Part shown: positions 34,670-45,838 of the stretch, in pieces | Layout of the letters: every line of letters begins with the position of its first letter | How positions within the stretch are numbered: position 1 is the first letter of the stretch | NCBI RefSeq assembly: GCF_025561445.1 | Contig: NZ_CP095096.1 | Coordinates: forward strand, 1,219,822 to 1,283,821 | Source of the DNA: Staphylococcus sp. IVB6181 | GTDB taxonomy: Bacteria > Bacillota > Bacilli > Staphylococcales > Staphylococcaceae | DNA: 64,000 nt | Reading direction: 5' to 3' | Notes under the pieces: generated by a model | What the model saw: only the letters and a program-made list of their open reading frames with translations | Database searches by the model: none | Told to the model about the DNA's origin: nothing | Program-made: the position numbers and the translations under genes

Positions 34670-35515
34670 ATGACGAAGCACAAGAAGGGCTCTATCTTCG
34701 CTATAATAGGGCTGCTTGTTATTTTAGCTGTTACTGGCTTTATTTTCTTTTCTATGATTTCAGATCAAGTCTTATTTAAACACGTTAAGAAAGTAGAGAA
34801 GGTTGAACATTTAGATGTGACTTTAGAAGAGGCAGCGAAAAAACAAATCGATAACTATACAAGCCAGCAGGTTTCTGACAAGAATGACAGATGGCATGAT
34901 GCAACTGGTACAGAAATTAAAAAAGCGATGGATAGTAAAAACTTCATAGACGATGATATTCAAAAATATCAATTTTTAGATTTATCTAAGTATCAAGGTA
35001 TTGATAAGAATAGAATTAAGCGTATGCTTGCGGACCGACCTACCTTGTTATCTCATACAGAAGATTTTATACATGCAGCGAAAAAACGCCAAGTGAACGA
35101 AGTCTACTTGATTTCGCATGCTGTCTTGGAAACAGGCGCTGTTAAAAGTGAATTATCAAAAGGTGTAGAGATAGACGGTAAGAAATATTATAACTTCTAC
35201 GGTGTAGGCGCATTAGATAAAGACCCTGTCAAAACAGGTGCAGAATACGCTAAGAAACATGGATGGGATACACCAGAAAAAGCCATTGACGGCGGTGCAG
35301 AATTCATCCACAAACATTTCTTATCCAACCCAGATCAAAATACATTATACAGCATGAGATGGAATCCTAAGAATCCAGGTGAACATCAATATGCGACAGA
35401 TATAAAATGGGCGGAAAGCAACGCATCATTGATTGCGAACTTCTATGAAAAAATCAACACTGAAGGTAAATACTTCAAATTATTTGTTTATAAAGACGAT
35501 AAAAAACACCAATAA
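34670..35515 (+). CDS. sagB: Membrane-bound N-acetylglucosaminidase SagB
   Basis: 281 residues. One N-terminal membrane anchor (about residues 8-30) then a glucosaminidase domain with the catalytic glutamate in YLISHAVLETGAVKSEL (about residue 155), YYNFYGVGALD and HGWDTPEKAIDGGAEFIHKHF. In S. aureus, SagB cuts nascent peptidoglycan strands to their mature short length, working with SpdC. The high identity I recall to the S. aureus protein supports the name. Confidence 0.9.
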   Translation: MTKHKKGSIFAIIGLLVILAVTGFIFFSMISDQVLFKHVKKVEKVEHLDVTLEEAAKKQIDNYTSQQVSDKNDRWHDATGTEIKKAMDSKNFIDDDIQKYQFLDLSKYQGIDKNRIKRMLADRPTLLSHTEDFIHAAKKRQVNEVYLISHAVLETGAVKSELSKGVEIDGKKYYNFYGVGALDKDPVKTGAEYAKKHGWDTPEKAIDGGAEFIHKHFLSNPDQNTLYSMRWNPKNPGEHQYATDIKWAESNASLIANFYEKINTEGKYFKLFVYKDDKKHQ

Positions 35516-35646
35516 TAGTTTAATATTGAATAAAGTTAAAGCGGAATGATTAAATGTTTGAGATTTAATTGTTTCGCTTTATTTTTGTTTATAGCATAAT
35601 AGACAGTGTATAACTAAAAGTATTGGTTAAGAGGAGGTTATCAACG

Positions 35647-37128
35647 ATGCGCGTTGCAATTATAGGAATGGGTACGGCAGGCGTCAGTATCTTAAGACAA
35701 TTAGAGCAGCATTCATATTTTAAAGAACTAGAAATAGATGTGTATGATAATGCGAAAAATATGGGGCAAGGTGTGCCTTTTCAAAACGACAGTTCCCAAT
35801 TATTAATCAACTTGCCGAGTAAAGACATGTCGTTGAATTTAAATGACCAAGAAGAATTTTATAAATGGTATGAAGACCAAGATGAATTTAAATTCGATAA
35901 CGCTGCGTATTTGCCGAGATTTGTATTCGGCCATTACATGAAAAGCTATTTGGAACGTTTCAGCAATCAGTATGACAATATACATATCATTACTGAAAAA
36001 GCGACTGAAATGTTTTTAGAAAAAGGGTTTGAAAAGGATGCACAGATTCAATATTTTGTATGTACGAATCATCAGCACGAAGCATGCAGACAATATGACT
36101 ATGTCTTCTTGACTGTCGGAACAATGTCGTATCATGATCCATACAAACTCAAGGGATTAAAAGGATTTATCAAATCACCGTATCCGACATATGAAACGCT
36201 GAATACAGTGAATGGCACAGATGATATCGCAGTTATCGGTACTGGATTATCCAGTTTAGATGTTATTCGTTATGTTGTTAAACATCATCCCAACTTGCCT
36301 TTAACAGCTGTAAGCAGAAAAGGAGAGTTGCCGAGTGTCAGAGGTGAAATGCCTGATATTACATTGAAATATGTAACAAAAGACAACTTTAACAATATTA
36401 TCAAATCTCATTTCGGCGTGGTACCGTTAGAATCTGCTATCCATTTGTTTAAACAAGAGTGCGAAGAATTGAATATTCCGTTAGAACAATTAGTACATCG
36501 ACGTGTCGGAGATCCGATCAAGGATTTAAAATATGATTTGGCGCATCCTGAAATCTTAAGTGTTTTCCAAAGTTTGTTAGAAACTATCAAAGAAAATATG
36601 AACTGGATTTGGAATAGTTTGAGCATCGAAGATCAAAAGATTTTCATGAAAGAATACATGCCGATACTTAAAGCTAATTCTAATCCGATGCCGCCGCGTA
36701 CTGCGCGTTTATTGATTGAAGAGATTGAAAACGGTCATTTAATTATTAAAAAAGATTTAGCAGAAGTGACACAAGAAAATGATACGTTTATCTTCAAATA
36801 TAATGATGATACCAAAACAGAACGATACAACGTTGTAATTAATGCGACAGGACCGCGCACACAACTTAAAGATCTAGATGAAGATGATGCATTCTTAATA
36901 GATATTGCGAATAGACAAATTGTTCAAGCGCACCCGATGGGCGGGATTCAAATTGTGCCGGAGACCAATCAAGTAATTAGTCCAAGATACGGGACTTTGC
37001 CGCATTTAATTGCGATCGGTCAAATCACTAATGGTATCAATCAAGCACGTAACGGTGTCAATATGATAGTGCGTCAATCTGTACAGGCTGTTGAGAGCCT
37101 GTATGAATATCATGCTGAAAACAGATAA
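35647..37128 (+). CDS. FAD/NAD(P)-binding protein (COG4529-like)
   Basis: 493 residues. FAD motif AIIGMGTAGVSILRQLE at residues 4-20; a second dinucleotide motif AVIGTGLSSLDVIRYV at about residues 197-212; ATGPRT near residue 403. The family (COG4529) includes uncharacterised flavoproteins with hydroxyacylglutathione-like names but no firm reaction. ATG 35647 has GAGGAGG upstream, so the 24-base longer frame is not used. Confidence 0.8.
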   Translation: MRVAIIGMGTAGVSILRQLEQHSYFKELEIDVYDNAKNMGQGVPFQNDSSQLLINLPSKDMSLNLNDQEEFYKWYEDQDEFKFDNAAYLPRFVFGHYMKSYLERFSNQYDNIHIITEKATEMFLEKGFEKDAQIQYFVCTNHQHEACRQYDYVFLTVGTMSYHDPYKLKGLKGFIKSPYPTYETLNTVNGTDDIAVIGTGLSSLDVIRYVVKHHPNLPLTAVSRKGELPSVRGEMPDITLKYVTKDNFNNIIKSHFGVVPLESAIHLFKQECEELNIPLEQLVHRRVGDPIKDLKYDLAHPEILSVFQSLLETIKENMNWIWNSLSIEDQKIFMKEYMPILKANSNPMPPRTARLLIEEIENGHLIIKKDLAEVTQENDTFIFKYNDDTKTERYNVVINATGPRTQLKDLDEDDAFLIDIANRQIVQAHPMGGIQIVPETNQVISPRYGTLPHLIAIGQITNGINQARNGVNMIVRQSVQAVESLYEYHAENR

Positions 37129-37227
37129 CAAATAAGTTAAAATTATTGTCATATAAAATAAAGTAAGCTATGATATTCTTATGAGCACGAAATACATGCT
37201 CGATCGATTCAGAAACAATTTCATAAT

Positions 37228-37359
37228 ATTCTTTCGGGGCAGGGTGAAATTCCCAACCGGCAGTAAATTATAAGCCTGCGACCTGTACTCATTTGATGAG
37301 TATGGCTGATCTAGTGGAAATCTAGAGCCGACAGTTAAAGTCTGGATGGGAGAAAGAAT
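37228..37359 (+). promoter_or_regulatory. FMN riboswitch (RFN element)
   Basis: P1 is ATTCTTTC (37228-37235) / GAAAGAAT (37352-37359). The conserved RFN segments GGGGCAGGGTGAAATTCCC, CCGGCAGTAA, AGCCTGCGA, GTGGAAATCTAGAGCCGACAG and GTCTGGATGGGAGAAAG (overlapping P1) are all present in order. It should repress the rib operon when FMN is high. Confidence 0.96.
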
Positions 37360-37479
37360 CAAGACGTCATTAAATATTAATTTTAATTGGTATTTAAGTG
37401 GGGTCTAGTTCGCTATACAGAAATCAGCTTTCTTACTATAGGGACTGGTCTGCTTAATTATCCAACGTTGATATATTCT

Positions 37480-37518
37480 AATCCGCTGCCTCTTTATTTG
37501 AGACAGCGGATTTTTTAA
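37480..37518 (+). terminator. FMN riboswitch expression-platform terminator
   Basis: AATCCGCTG pairs with CAGCGGATT, followed by TTTT, ending 12 bases before ribD. The 120 bases between aptamer and terminator probably hold the anti-terminator. Confidence 0.85.
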
Positions 37519-37530
37519 TGAGGTGATTGT

Positions 37531-38580
37531 TTGAATCGTTTTTTACAATATGCTATACAATTAGCAAAAATGGCTGAAGGCCAAACAGGTGTTAACCCTG
37601 CAGTCGGTTCTGTGGTTGTCAAAGACGGCAAAATTGTCGGACTCGGCGCACATTTGAAGCAGGGAGAAAAACATGCTGAAGTACAAGCATTAGATATGGC
37701 TGGATATGCAGCAAAAGGTGCAACCATCTATGTATCTTTAGAACCTTGTACACATTTTGGATCCACGCCGCCGTGTGTTAATAAAATTATCGAAGCGGGG
37801 ATTAAAAAAGTTGTCTATGCTATGAAAGACATTACTTTGGATTCTCCTGGAGATGATATTTTAGCAGCGGCAGGTATTGAAGTGGATTATCAGCATCAGC
37901 CTGAGGCAGAAGCAATGTATACAGACTTTTTTAAAGCTAAACAAGCACAAATACCAGAAGTAACATTAAAGGTAAGTGTAAGTTTGGATGGTAAACAAGC
38001 TACGGATGAGGGTCAAAGCAAATGGATTACCAATCCTGGCGTTAAACAAGAAGTGTTTTTGCAGCGTGCACGTCATGATGCAATTTTGACCGGTGCAGGT
38101 ACTGTTGCTGCGGATAATCCGAGTTTAACGGTGAGGTTAGAAGGTGAACGCCAGCCCGTTCGCGTGATATTAGCACGCAGCGGTAATTTGGATTGGAACC
38201 AGAACATATTTCATGATCCGACTTCGCCCGTCTATGTATACACAGAAAATAACCAAATAAAAACAGATGAACTTCAATCTCACTTACAGGTGATTGTACT
38301 TGATGATTGTTCAATTAAAACTGTTTTAAAAGATTTATATAAGAAAGGTATCGGCTCAGTCTATGTTGAAGCCGGTCCTAAAGTGACTTCCCAATTTCTC
38401 CAATCGCAGTGTGTACAAACACTGATTATTTACTACGCCCCGAAAGTAATTGGAGGTTCTGGCGCTTATCAGTTTTATCAAACTGACAGCATTTTACCGC
38501 TGGAACAAGTTCCTCAATTTGAAATTGACCATTCTGAAATCATTGATCAAAATATCAAAGTTGTATTAAGAAAGAAGTGA
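37531..38580 (+). CDS. ribD: Bifunctional pyrimidine deaminase/reductase RibD
   Basis: 349 residues. The N-terminal deaminase domain carries the zinc motif HAEVQAL and PCTHFGSTPPC (about residues 49-84); the C-terminal reductase domain starts near residue 145 (EVTLKVSVSLDGK) and includes ILTGAGTVAADNP. It performs the second and third steps of riboflavin synthesis. Start is TTG at 37531 with GAGGTGA upstream. First gene of ribD-ribE-ribBA-ribH. Confidence 0.95.
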   Translation: MNRFLQYAIQLAKMAEGQTGVNPAVGSVVVKDGKIVGLGAHLKQGEKHAEVQALDMAGYAAKGATIYVSLEPCTHFGSTPPCVNKIIEAGIKKVVYAMKDITLDSPGDDILAAAGIEVDYQHQPEAEAMYTDFFKAKQAQIPEVTLKVSVSLDGKQATDEGQSKWITNPGVKQEVFLQRARHDAILTGAGTVAADNPSLTVRLEGERQPVRVILARSGNLDWNQNIFHDPTSPVYVYTENNQIKTDELQSHLQVIVLDDCSIKTVLKDLYKKGIGSVYVEAGPKVTSQFLQSQCVQTLIIYYAPKVIGGSGAYQFYQTDSILPLEQVPQFEIDHSEIIDQNIKVVLRKK

Positions 38581-38584
38581 TTTC

Positions 38585-39217
38585 ATGTTTACCGGTATTG
38601 TAGAAGAAATCGGTATGATTGATCGAATGACTACAGAACAAAATGTCATCAAAATGACGATAGCATGTCAAACTATCATAGAAGATATGCATATCGGTGA
38701 TTCAATCAGTGTGAATGGTGCATGTTTAACAGTGACTTCCTTTGATTCATCTTCCTTTGATGTCAATGTCATTAAAGGAACCGAAGACAAAACTTATTTA
38801 TCGCAGCTGACAAAAGGCAATCGTGTGAATTTAGAGCGTGCCATGCCCAGTCAAGGCAGGTTCGGCGGACATTTTGTATTAGGACATGTTGATGAAGTAG
38901 GGTCGATTATTAAAATCAGACCTTCTGCCAACTCTAACATCGTAACTGTACAATGTCCTGCATCGATTACAGATCAAATGGTTCAGCAAGGTTCTATCAC
39001 TGTTGATGGAACAAGTTTGACGATTTTCAGACTTGACCATGGACAATTTGATATCCATTTGATTCCTGAAACTAAACGATCGACGGTTTTAGGTCAGAAA
39101 CGTGTGGGCGATAAAGTTCATTTAGAAGCGGATATGTTATTTAAATATGTACAAAAAGCAATTTCAAATGACAAGTCGGAATTGACTAAAGAGAAACTTA
39201 TGCAATTCGGCTTTTAG
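38585..39217 (+). CDS. ribE: Riboflavin synthase alpha subunit
   Basis: 210 residues with the two repeated lumazine-binding domains: MFTGIVEEIGMI and VNGACLTVTSF in the first half, GHFVLGHVDEVG and VDGTSLTIFRL in the second. It converts two molecules of dimethyl-ribityllumazine to riboflavin plus the pyrimidine. Four bases after ribD. Confidence 0.96.
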   Translation: MFTGIVEEIGMIDRMTTEQNVIKMTIACQTIIEDMHIGDSISVNGACLTVTSFDSSSFDVNVIKGTEDKTYLSQLTKGNRVNLERAMPSQGRFGGHFVLGHVDEVGSIIKIRPSANSNIVTVQCPASITDQMVQQGSITVDGTSLTIFRLDHGQFDIHLIPETKRSTVLGQKRVGDKVHLEADMLFKYVQKAISNDKSELTKEKLMQFGF

Positions 39218-39231
39218 AGGAGTGTTGATAA

Positions 39232-40413
39232 ATGCAATTTGATTCTATAGAAAGTGCTGTTGAAGCACTTAAACAAGGTGAAAGTATCATTGTTGTCGAT
39301 AATGAAGATCGTGAAAATGAAGGTGATTTAGTTGCGATTACTGAATTAATGAATGATAATACCGTGAATTTTATGGCACAAGAAGGCCGCGGTTTAATTT
39401 GTGCGCCGATCTCACTATCATTAGCTAAATCATTGAATTTAGAGCCGATGGTTAAAGAAAATAGCGATGAGTTCGGTACTGCGTTTACTGAAAGCATCGA
39501 CCATATTCATACTACAACAGGCATCAGTGCCGATGAACGAATGATGACAGCTCGTGCTTTGATTGATGAGAACAGTACTGCAAGCGACTTCAATCGACCA
39601 GGACATTTATTCCCGTTAATAGCAAGAACGGGAGGGGTGTTGGTTAGACAAGGCCATACAGAAGCAGCAGTAGATTTAGCTGAAATGACAGGTTCGAAAC
39701 CTGCAGGGTTGATATGTGAAATTATGAATGAAGACGGCACAATGGCAAAAGGTGAACAGCTGCAAGCATTTAAAGAAAAACATCAGTTGAAAATGATTTC
39801 CATTGAAGCCTTGATCCATTACCGCAAAGTACACGAAACGCATATGCATGCTAAAGCAAAAGTTAAGATGCCGACAGATTTTGGTACGTTTGATATGTAT
39901 GGCTTTGAATCGGATTATTCACATGATGAAATTGTGGCTATTGTAAAAGGCGATGTTCAAAATGTAGAAAATGTACGGATTCATTCCTCTTGTTTAACAG
40001 GCGATATTTTCCACAGTCAGAGATGCGACTGCGGAGCGCAATTAGAAGCAGCAATGAAATACATCAATGAGCATGGCGGTATGATTATTTATTTACCGCA
40101 AGAGGGCAGAGGAATCGGTTTAATCAATAAATTAAAAGCTTATGAATTGATTGAAAAAGGTTACGACACAGTCACTGCCAATTTAGCTTTAGGTTTTGAT
40201 GAAGACTTGCGTGATTATTATCATGCGGCTGAAATTCTAAAACATTTCGACATAGAAAAAGTCAATTTACTCAGCAATAACCCAGAGAAATTCAAAGGTT
40301 TAAAACATTACGGAATTGACGTGGAAAAACGTATTGAACTGATTGTTCCTGAATGTGAACATAACCATGATTATATGCATACAAAGAAAATGAAAATGGG
40401 ACATATGATTTAA
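39232..40413 (+). CDS. ribBA: Bifunctional DHBP synthase / GTP cyclohydrolase II
   Basis: 393 residues. N-terminal RibB (VDNEDRENEGDLV, about residues 20-32; FNRPGHLFPL) makes dihydroxybutanone phosphate. C-terminal RibA starts near residue 205 and has the zinc cysteines HSSCLTGDIFHSQRCDCG (about 244-261) and LPQEGRGIGL; it opens GTP. A single protein therefore supplies both precursors. Confidence 0.96.
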   Translation: MQFDSIESAVEALKQGESIIVVDNEDRENEGDLVAITELMNDNTVNFMAQEGRGLICAPISLSLAKSLNLEPMVKENSDEFGTAFTESIDHIHTTTGISADERMMTARALIDENSTASDFNRPGHLFPLIARTGGVLVRQGHTEAAVDLAEMTGSKPAGLICEIMNEDGTMAKGEQLQAFKEKHQLKMISIEALIHYRKVHETHMHAKAKVKMPTDFGTFDMYGFESDYSHDEIVAIVKGDVQNVENVRIHSSCLTGDIFHSQRCDCGAQLEAAMKYINEHGGMIIYLPQEGRGIGLINKLKAYELIEKGYDTVTANLALGFDEDLRDYYHAAEILKHFDIEKVNLLSNNPEKFKGLKHYGIDVEKRIELIVPECEHNHDYMHTKKMKMGHMI

Positions 40414-40452
40414 GTAAAAGAATCAATCATTAAATAATTGGAGGAATTAATA

Positions 40453-40917
40453 ATGAACTTTGAAGGAAAATTATTAGGACTGGATTTAAAAATCGGTATC
40501 GTTGTGAGCAGATTCAACGACTTTATTACAGGACGCTTATTAGAAGGTGCGAAAGATGTTTTAGTACGTCATGAAGTAGATGGCAACCAAATCGATGTGG
40601 CTTATGTGCCAGGTGCATTTGAAATTCCATTGGCAGCGAAAAAATTAGCTCAAACCGGAAAATACGATGCAGTAATTACATTAGGATGTGTCATCAGAGG
40701 GGCAACTTCTCACTATGATTATGTCTGCAACGAAGTAGCAAAAGGTGTATCTAAAGTAAGCGATACAAGCGGATTACCAGTCATTTTCGGTGTGTTAACA
40801 ACTGAAACGATTGAACAAGCTGTTGAACGTGCTGGGACTAAAGCAGGTAATAAGGGTGCTGAAGCGGCTATGGCAGCAATTGAAATGGCTAACTTATTAA
40901 AATCAATTGAAGGCTGA
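40453..40917 (+). CDS. ribH: 6,7-dimethyl-8-ribityllumazine synthase
   Basis: 154 residues; condenses the RibA/D and RibB products. Motifs [41 protein letters not shown] and [14 protein letters not shown] are diagnostic. ATG 40453 is preferred because GGAGGAA stands directly upstream; the longer frame would start inside that site. Confidence 0.96.
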   Translation: MNFEGKLLGLDLKIGIVVSRFNDFITGRLLEGAKDVLVRHEVDGNQIDVAYVPGAFEIPLAAKKLAQTGKYDAVITLGCVIRGATSHYDYVCNEVAKGVSKVSDTSGLPVIFGVLTTETIEQAVERAGTKAGNKGAEAAMAAIEMANLLKSIEG

Positions 40918-40954
40918 TATAAAAGATAATTGAATAGGATACAGCAACAAATGA

Positions 40955-40984
40955 AAAGCAAGGACGCGCGTCCTTGCTTTCTTT
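40955..40984 (+). terminator. Terminator of the rib operon
   Basis: AAAGCAAGGACGC pairs with GCGTCCTTGCTTT, followed by CTTT. The loop-less arms form a perfect palindrome. It may also serve putA from the other side. Confidence 0.8.
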
Positions 40985-41003
40985 AATGATAATTGTGTCT
41001 TAA

Positions 41004-41996
41004 TTATTTCTTCTTTAAACCTTTGAATAAGAAACTTAAACCGATACATACAGATAAGATGCCTGCACCTACAGCAAGTGTTCTTGGTTTTACAAATTCT
41101 TTCAATGCTAAATTCAAGTTTTGCGGTCTTTCTGCTAAACGGCGCATGAAGTAACCGAACCAATCTTCGCCGTAGGGTACATAGATACAGAAGTGGTAAC
41201 CTTCATCTGCAATTTCATAGGCTAAGTCAGAGCGGAAGCCGTATAGCATTTGGAACTCGAATTTATCTCGATCGATATGATTGTCCTTCACAAACTGCTT
41301 TACATGATCGATGATTTTATCATCATGTGTCGCAATAGATGTTATATTCTTCGCACTTTTCAGTCTTTTTTCGATAAGACGAATGTAGTTTTCATCAATA
41401 TCTTCTTTCGTTTGATAAGCAATCGACGCATTTTCCTTATAAGCACCTTTTACTAAACGCAAGCGGATATGTGGATAGTTTTCAATCATATTATCTGCAG
41501 AATATAAATATGCTTGAACTACAGTTCCGATATTGTCATATTCTTCAGATAATTTGTCCAATACATATAGAATATTGGAAAGCCCTGCAAACTTTTCAGT
41601 GTCGATATTAATATGGATATTGCCTAAATCTTTTGCTTTCGCAGCAATTTCTCTTAAATTCTCTTCAGCTAAGCCTAAATCGAATTCAGCCCCCAATTGA
41701 CTGATTTTAACTGAAAGATGTGCTTTTAAATTGTTGTCGTAAATATTTTGAAGCACAGTTAAAATAATGTTTTTCTCTTTAAGACTTTGCTCCTTTGAAT
41801 CTACAAATTCACCAAGACAATCGACAGTCACTGTAATCCCCTTATCGTTTAGTGTCTTGATTGTCTCAATGACTTCATCAATAGAATTGCCGACAACAAC
41901 TTTGTTAGCCCCAAGTACAGGTCCGTATTTTCTAGCTGCATTGTTCAAAAAAGTGTTATTTGACAAACCTATAAAAAAATCTTTGACTAGTGACAT
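41004..41996 (-). CDS. putA: Proline dehydrogenase
   Basis: 330 residues, FAD TIM-barrel that oxidises proline to pyrroline-5-carboxylate (monofunctional FadM/PutB type). The family C-terminal motif with two arginines YFMRRLAERPQN and RLVKGAYKE, plus QMLYGFRSDL, are visible. A short hydrophobic C-terminal segment (TLAVGAGILSVCIGLSFLF) may anchor it to the membrane. ATG 41996 has GGGAGGA upstream. A good cre site lies upstream, consistent with glucose repression. Confidence 0.93.
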   Translation of the reverse strand: MSLVKDFFIGLSNNTFLNNAARKYGPVLGANKVVVGNSIDEVIETIKTLNDKGITVTVDCLGEFVDSKEQSLKEKNIILTVLQNIYDNNLKAHLSVKISQLGAEFDLGLAEENLREIAAKAKDLGNIHINIDTEKFAGLSNILYVLDKLSEEYDNIGTVVQAYLYSADNMIENYPHIRLRLVKGAYKENASIAYQTKEDIDENYIRLIEKRLKSAKNITSIATHDDKIIDHVKQFVKDNHIDRDKFEFQMLYGFRSDLAYEIADEGYHFCIYVPYGEDWFGYFMRRLAERPQNLNLALKEFVKPRTLAVGAGILSVCIGLSFLFKGLKKK

Positions 41997-42052
41997 GTAA
42001 ATTCCTCCCATACAACTCTGTTTCAGTTAGTGTATCATGTTTCTTTAAGGTA

Positions 42053-42066
42053 TGAAAACGTTAACA
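42053..42066 (-). promoter_or_regulatory. cre site (CcpA operator) upstream of putA
   Basis: TGAAAACGTTAACA matches the cre consensus TGWAARCGYTWNCW fully. On the minus strand a possible -35 TTTTCA overlaps it, with TACACT 18 bases on. CcpA control of proline use is established in S. aureus; the site itself is read from sequence. Confidence 0.65.
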
Positions 42067-42122
42067 ATATATAATAATACACATTATAATAAATAATTAC
42101 ATAATGAGGAGACAATGTAATT

Positions 42123-42197
42123 ATGTTTTCTGTAGTTATTGTGCTTGAAATCTATTCAAAAATACTTCTTTCTTATTTTGGCGTGAGTTCTAAATAG
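42123..42197 (+). CDS. Possible 24-residue hydrophobic peptide
   Basis: ATG at 42123 encodes MFSVVIVLEIYSKILLSYFG plus four residues. AGGAG stands 11 bases upstream, a rather long spacing. AT-rich promoter-like DNA (TATAAT near 42069) precedes it. It could be a small membrane peptide; chance occurrence is equally possible. Confidence 0.25.
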   Translation: MFSVVIVLEIYSKILLSYFGVSSK

Positions 42198-42261
42198 ATT
42201 TTAGATGTCAGCTTTTGATACAATAAAATAAACTAATTTTATTAGAAGGGTAGTCGTTGAT

Positions 42262-43092
42262 ATGTGGAAGTGGGAAACAGAAAGCGAAGCAAAAGGCGTT
42301 ATAGTCATTGCTCATAATTTATTAGAACATACAGGCAGATATGCATATGTCATTACATCATTAAGACGTAACGGTTATCATGTCATCATGGGAGATTTGC
42401 CTGGACAAGGTCAGACATCAAGATCTAATAAAGGCCAAATCGACAACTTTGAAATTTATCACGAACATATCTTAGAGTGGCTAAGAATCGCGAGTGAATA
42501 TAAGCTTCCGACATTCTTGATGGGCGTCGGTCTGGGCGGACTGATTACCTTGAATTTAATGGAGCGTACAGAACTGCCGATTGAAGGCATTATTTTAATT
42601 TCACCTTTAACAGCATTCCAAAAAAATGCTAAAACACGCAAAAACATGTTTACATCTAATATCGGTTCAAATGTTAAAGATATGCGCTTCAATCTAGGGA
42701 TTGAACCCGAACATTTAACAAGAAATGAAGAAGTGATTAAAGAAACTAAAGAAGATGGATTGATGCTGACAAAAGTTTCATACCATTGGTACAAAGAAGT
42801 TGTAAATATAATGAAACAAACTATGGAACACTTAGAAGATATTCAAAGTATTCCAATGTGTCTGATGTATGGTACAGAGGATCAAATCGTAGATACAGAA
42901 ACTATCATAGATATAAAGAAACGTGTTAAAACAGAAGAATTATATTTTAAAGCTTGGGAAGGTTTATATCATGAGATTCATAATGAGCCGGAACGTCCAT
43001 TAGTAATGCGTTATGTCCTAAGTTACTTGAATAATAAAGTTAATGCATTAGGGTTTATTCCGAATGATATGGATGATCAAATTGAAATTTAA
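42262..43092 (+). CDS. Alpha/beta-hydrolase-fold protein (lysophospholipase-like) lacking nucleophile serine
   Basis: 276 residues similar to monoacylglycerol lipase/PldB-like proteins: VIVIAHNLLEHTGRYAYVI, GDLPGQGQTSR, acid residue D207 (MYGTEDQIVD) and histidine H237 (GLYHEIHNEPER). The nucleophile elbow is GVGLG (residues 88-92) instead of GxSxG, so residue 90 is glycine. A similar motif is, as far as I recall, present in the S. aureus relative, which would argue for conservation rather than error. The role is unknown. Monocistronic with a terminator. Confidence 0.7.
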   Translation: MWKWETESEAKGVIVIAHNLLEHTGRYAYVITSLRRNGYHVIMGDLPGQGQTSRSNKGQIDNFEIYHEHILEWLRIASEYKLPTFLMGVGLGGLITLNLMERTELPIEGIILISPLTAFQKNAKTRKNMFTSNIGSNVKDMRFNLGIEPEHLTRNEEVIKETKEDGLMLTKVSYHWYKEVVNIMKQTMEHLEDIQSIPMCLMYGTEDQIVDTETIIDIKKRVKTEELYFKAWEGLYHEIHNEPERPLVMRYVLSYLNNKVNALGFIPNDMDDQIEI

Positions 43093-43100
43093 AAACGTTT

Positions 43101-43137
43101 GAGGTTGAGATATAAATTGTATCTTGACCTTTTTTTG
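43101..43137 (+). terminator. Terminator after the 42262-43092 gene
   Basis: GGTTGAGATA pairs with TATCTTGACC around TAAATTG, followed by seven T. Confidence 0.8.
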
Positions 43138-43190
43138 ATTCACATTGTAAAAATTTGTTCACTTGTATGAAGATTTTTGAGTTCAACACA

Positions 43191-43241
43191 TTGCAATTAT
43201 GCAATGAAGTTGGTATCTTTAATATGTGAAATATATCACAT
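43191..43241 (+). promoter_or_regulatory. ldh promoter and Rex operator
   Basis: TTGCAA (43191-43196), 17-base spacer, TATCTT (43214-43219). Directly downstream ATGTGAAATATATCACAT (43224-43241) is the Rex box (TTGTGAAnnnnTTCACAA type), overlapping the start point. Rex senses NADH/NAD+, so ldh should be derepressed under fermentation. Confidence 0.8.
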
Positions 43242-43273
43242 GAAGATATTCCATAATGGAGAGGGTAAGTAAT

Positions 43274-44230
43274 ATGAGTAATGTAAAAGCTAACAAAGTA
43301 GTTTTAGTAGGCGATGGTGCAGTAGGTTCTAGTTATGCATTCGCCATGGTAGCACAAGGTGTTGCTGATCAATTAGTCATCATCGACTTAGTTGAAGAAA
43401 AAGTAAGAGGTGACGTTTTAGATTTAAATCATGGTATGCCATACGGTGAATCACCAACTCTAGTTTCTGCAGGTACTTATGCTGACTGTTCAGATGCTGA
43501 CTTAGTAGTCATCACTGCAGGCGCACCTCAAAAACCAGGTGAAACACGTTTAGATTTAGTCGAAAAAAATACTAAAATCTTCAAATCAATTGTAGGTCAA
43601 ATCATGGACAGCGGTTTCGATGGTATTTTCTTAATTGCTGCAAACCCAGTTGACGTACTTACTTATGTCACTAAAAAAGTATCAGGCTTACCAAAAGAAC
43701 GTGTTATCGGTTCTGGTACAATCTTAGATACTGCACGTTTCAAATATGAATTAGGTGCAGAATTCGGAGTTTCACCAGACAGCGTAAACGCAAGCATTAT
43801 CGGTGAACACGGCGACTCTGAATTAGCAGTTTGGTCTCAAGCTAGCGTTGCTGGTCAAAACTTATATGATATTTTAAACAGCGATCCAGAAAGAGCAAAA
43901 CGTATTGAAGAAATCTTCTTAAACACACGTGATGCTGCATACGACATCATCAAAGCTAAAGGTGCTACTTACTACGGTATCGCTATGGGCTTATTACACA
44001 TTTCTAAAGCAATTTTACGCAACCAAAACATCGTATTAACTGTATCTAGTTATTTAGAAGGCGAATATGGTCAAAAAGATGTGTACATCGGTGTACCAAC
44101 ATTAGTTAACCGTGCCGGCGCTGTTAAAATTTATGAAACACCTTTAAATGAAAAAGAAACTGAAGAGTTCAATCACTCTGTAAGTGTATTAAAAGAAACA
44201 ACTAAAAGTGTAGATAAATTATTCAACTAA
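43274..44230 (+). CDS. ldh: L-lactate dehydrogenase
   Basis: 318 residues; reduces pyruvate to lactate with NADH. Motifs: NAD site [15 protein letters not shown] (residues 8-22), substrate arginine in KPGETRLDL, and the active-site histidine in [14 protein letters not shown] (about residue 178). GAGAGGG precedes ATG 43274. Codon choice is strongly biased, as for a highly expressed gene. Regulated by the Rex box just upstream. Confidence 0.96.
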   Translation: MSNVKANKVVLVGDGAVGSSYAFAMVAQGVADQLVIIDLVEEKVRGDVLDLNHGMPYGESPTLVSAGTYADCSDADLVVITAGAPQKPGETRLDLVEKNTKIFKSIVGQIMDSGFDGIFLIAANPVDVLTYVTKKVSGLPKERVIGSGTILDTARFKYELGAEFGVSPDSVNASIIGEHGDSELAVWSQASVAGQNLYDILNSDPERAKRIEEIFLNTRDAAYDIIKAKGATYYGIAMGLLHISKAILRNQNIVLTVSSYLEGEYGQKDVYIGVPTLVNRAGAVKIYETPLNEKETEEFNHSVSVLKETTKSVDKLFN

Positions 44231-44240
44231 TTATATATAA

Positions 44241-44287
44241 AACAAGAGCCATTGCCGCTTTAACACGGTAATGGCTCTTGTTTTTTG
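44241..44287. terminator. Bidirectional terminator between ldh and the methyltransferase gene
   Basis: CAAGAGCCATT (44243-44253) pairs with AATGGCTCTTG (44270-44280), with an inner ACCG-type arm, followed by TTTTTT. Confidence 0.9.
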
Positions 44288-44321
44288 ATCTTTTTGTAGA
44301 TTTCTTTGCTTCAATACTTGT

Positions 44322-45838
<1,517 letters not shown>

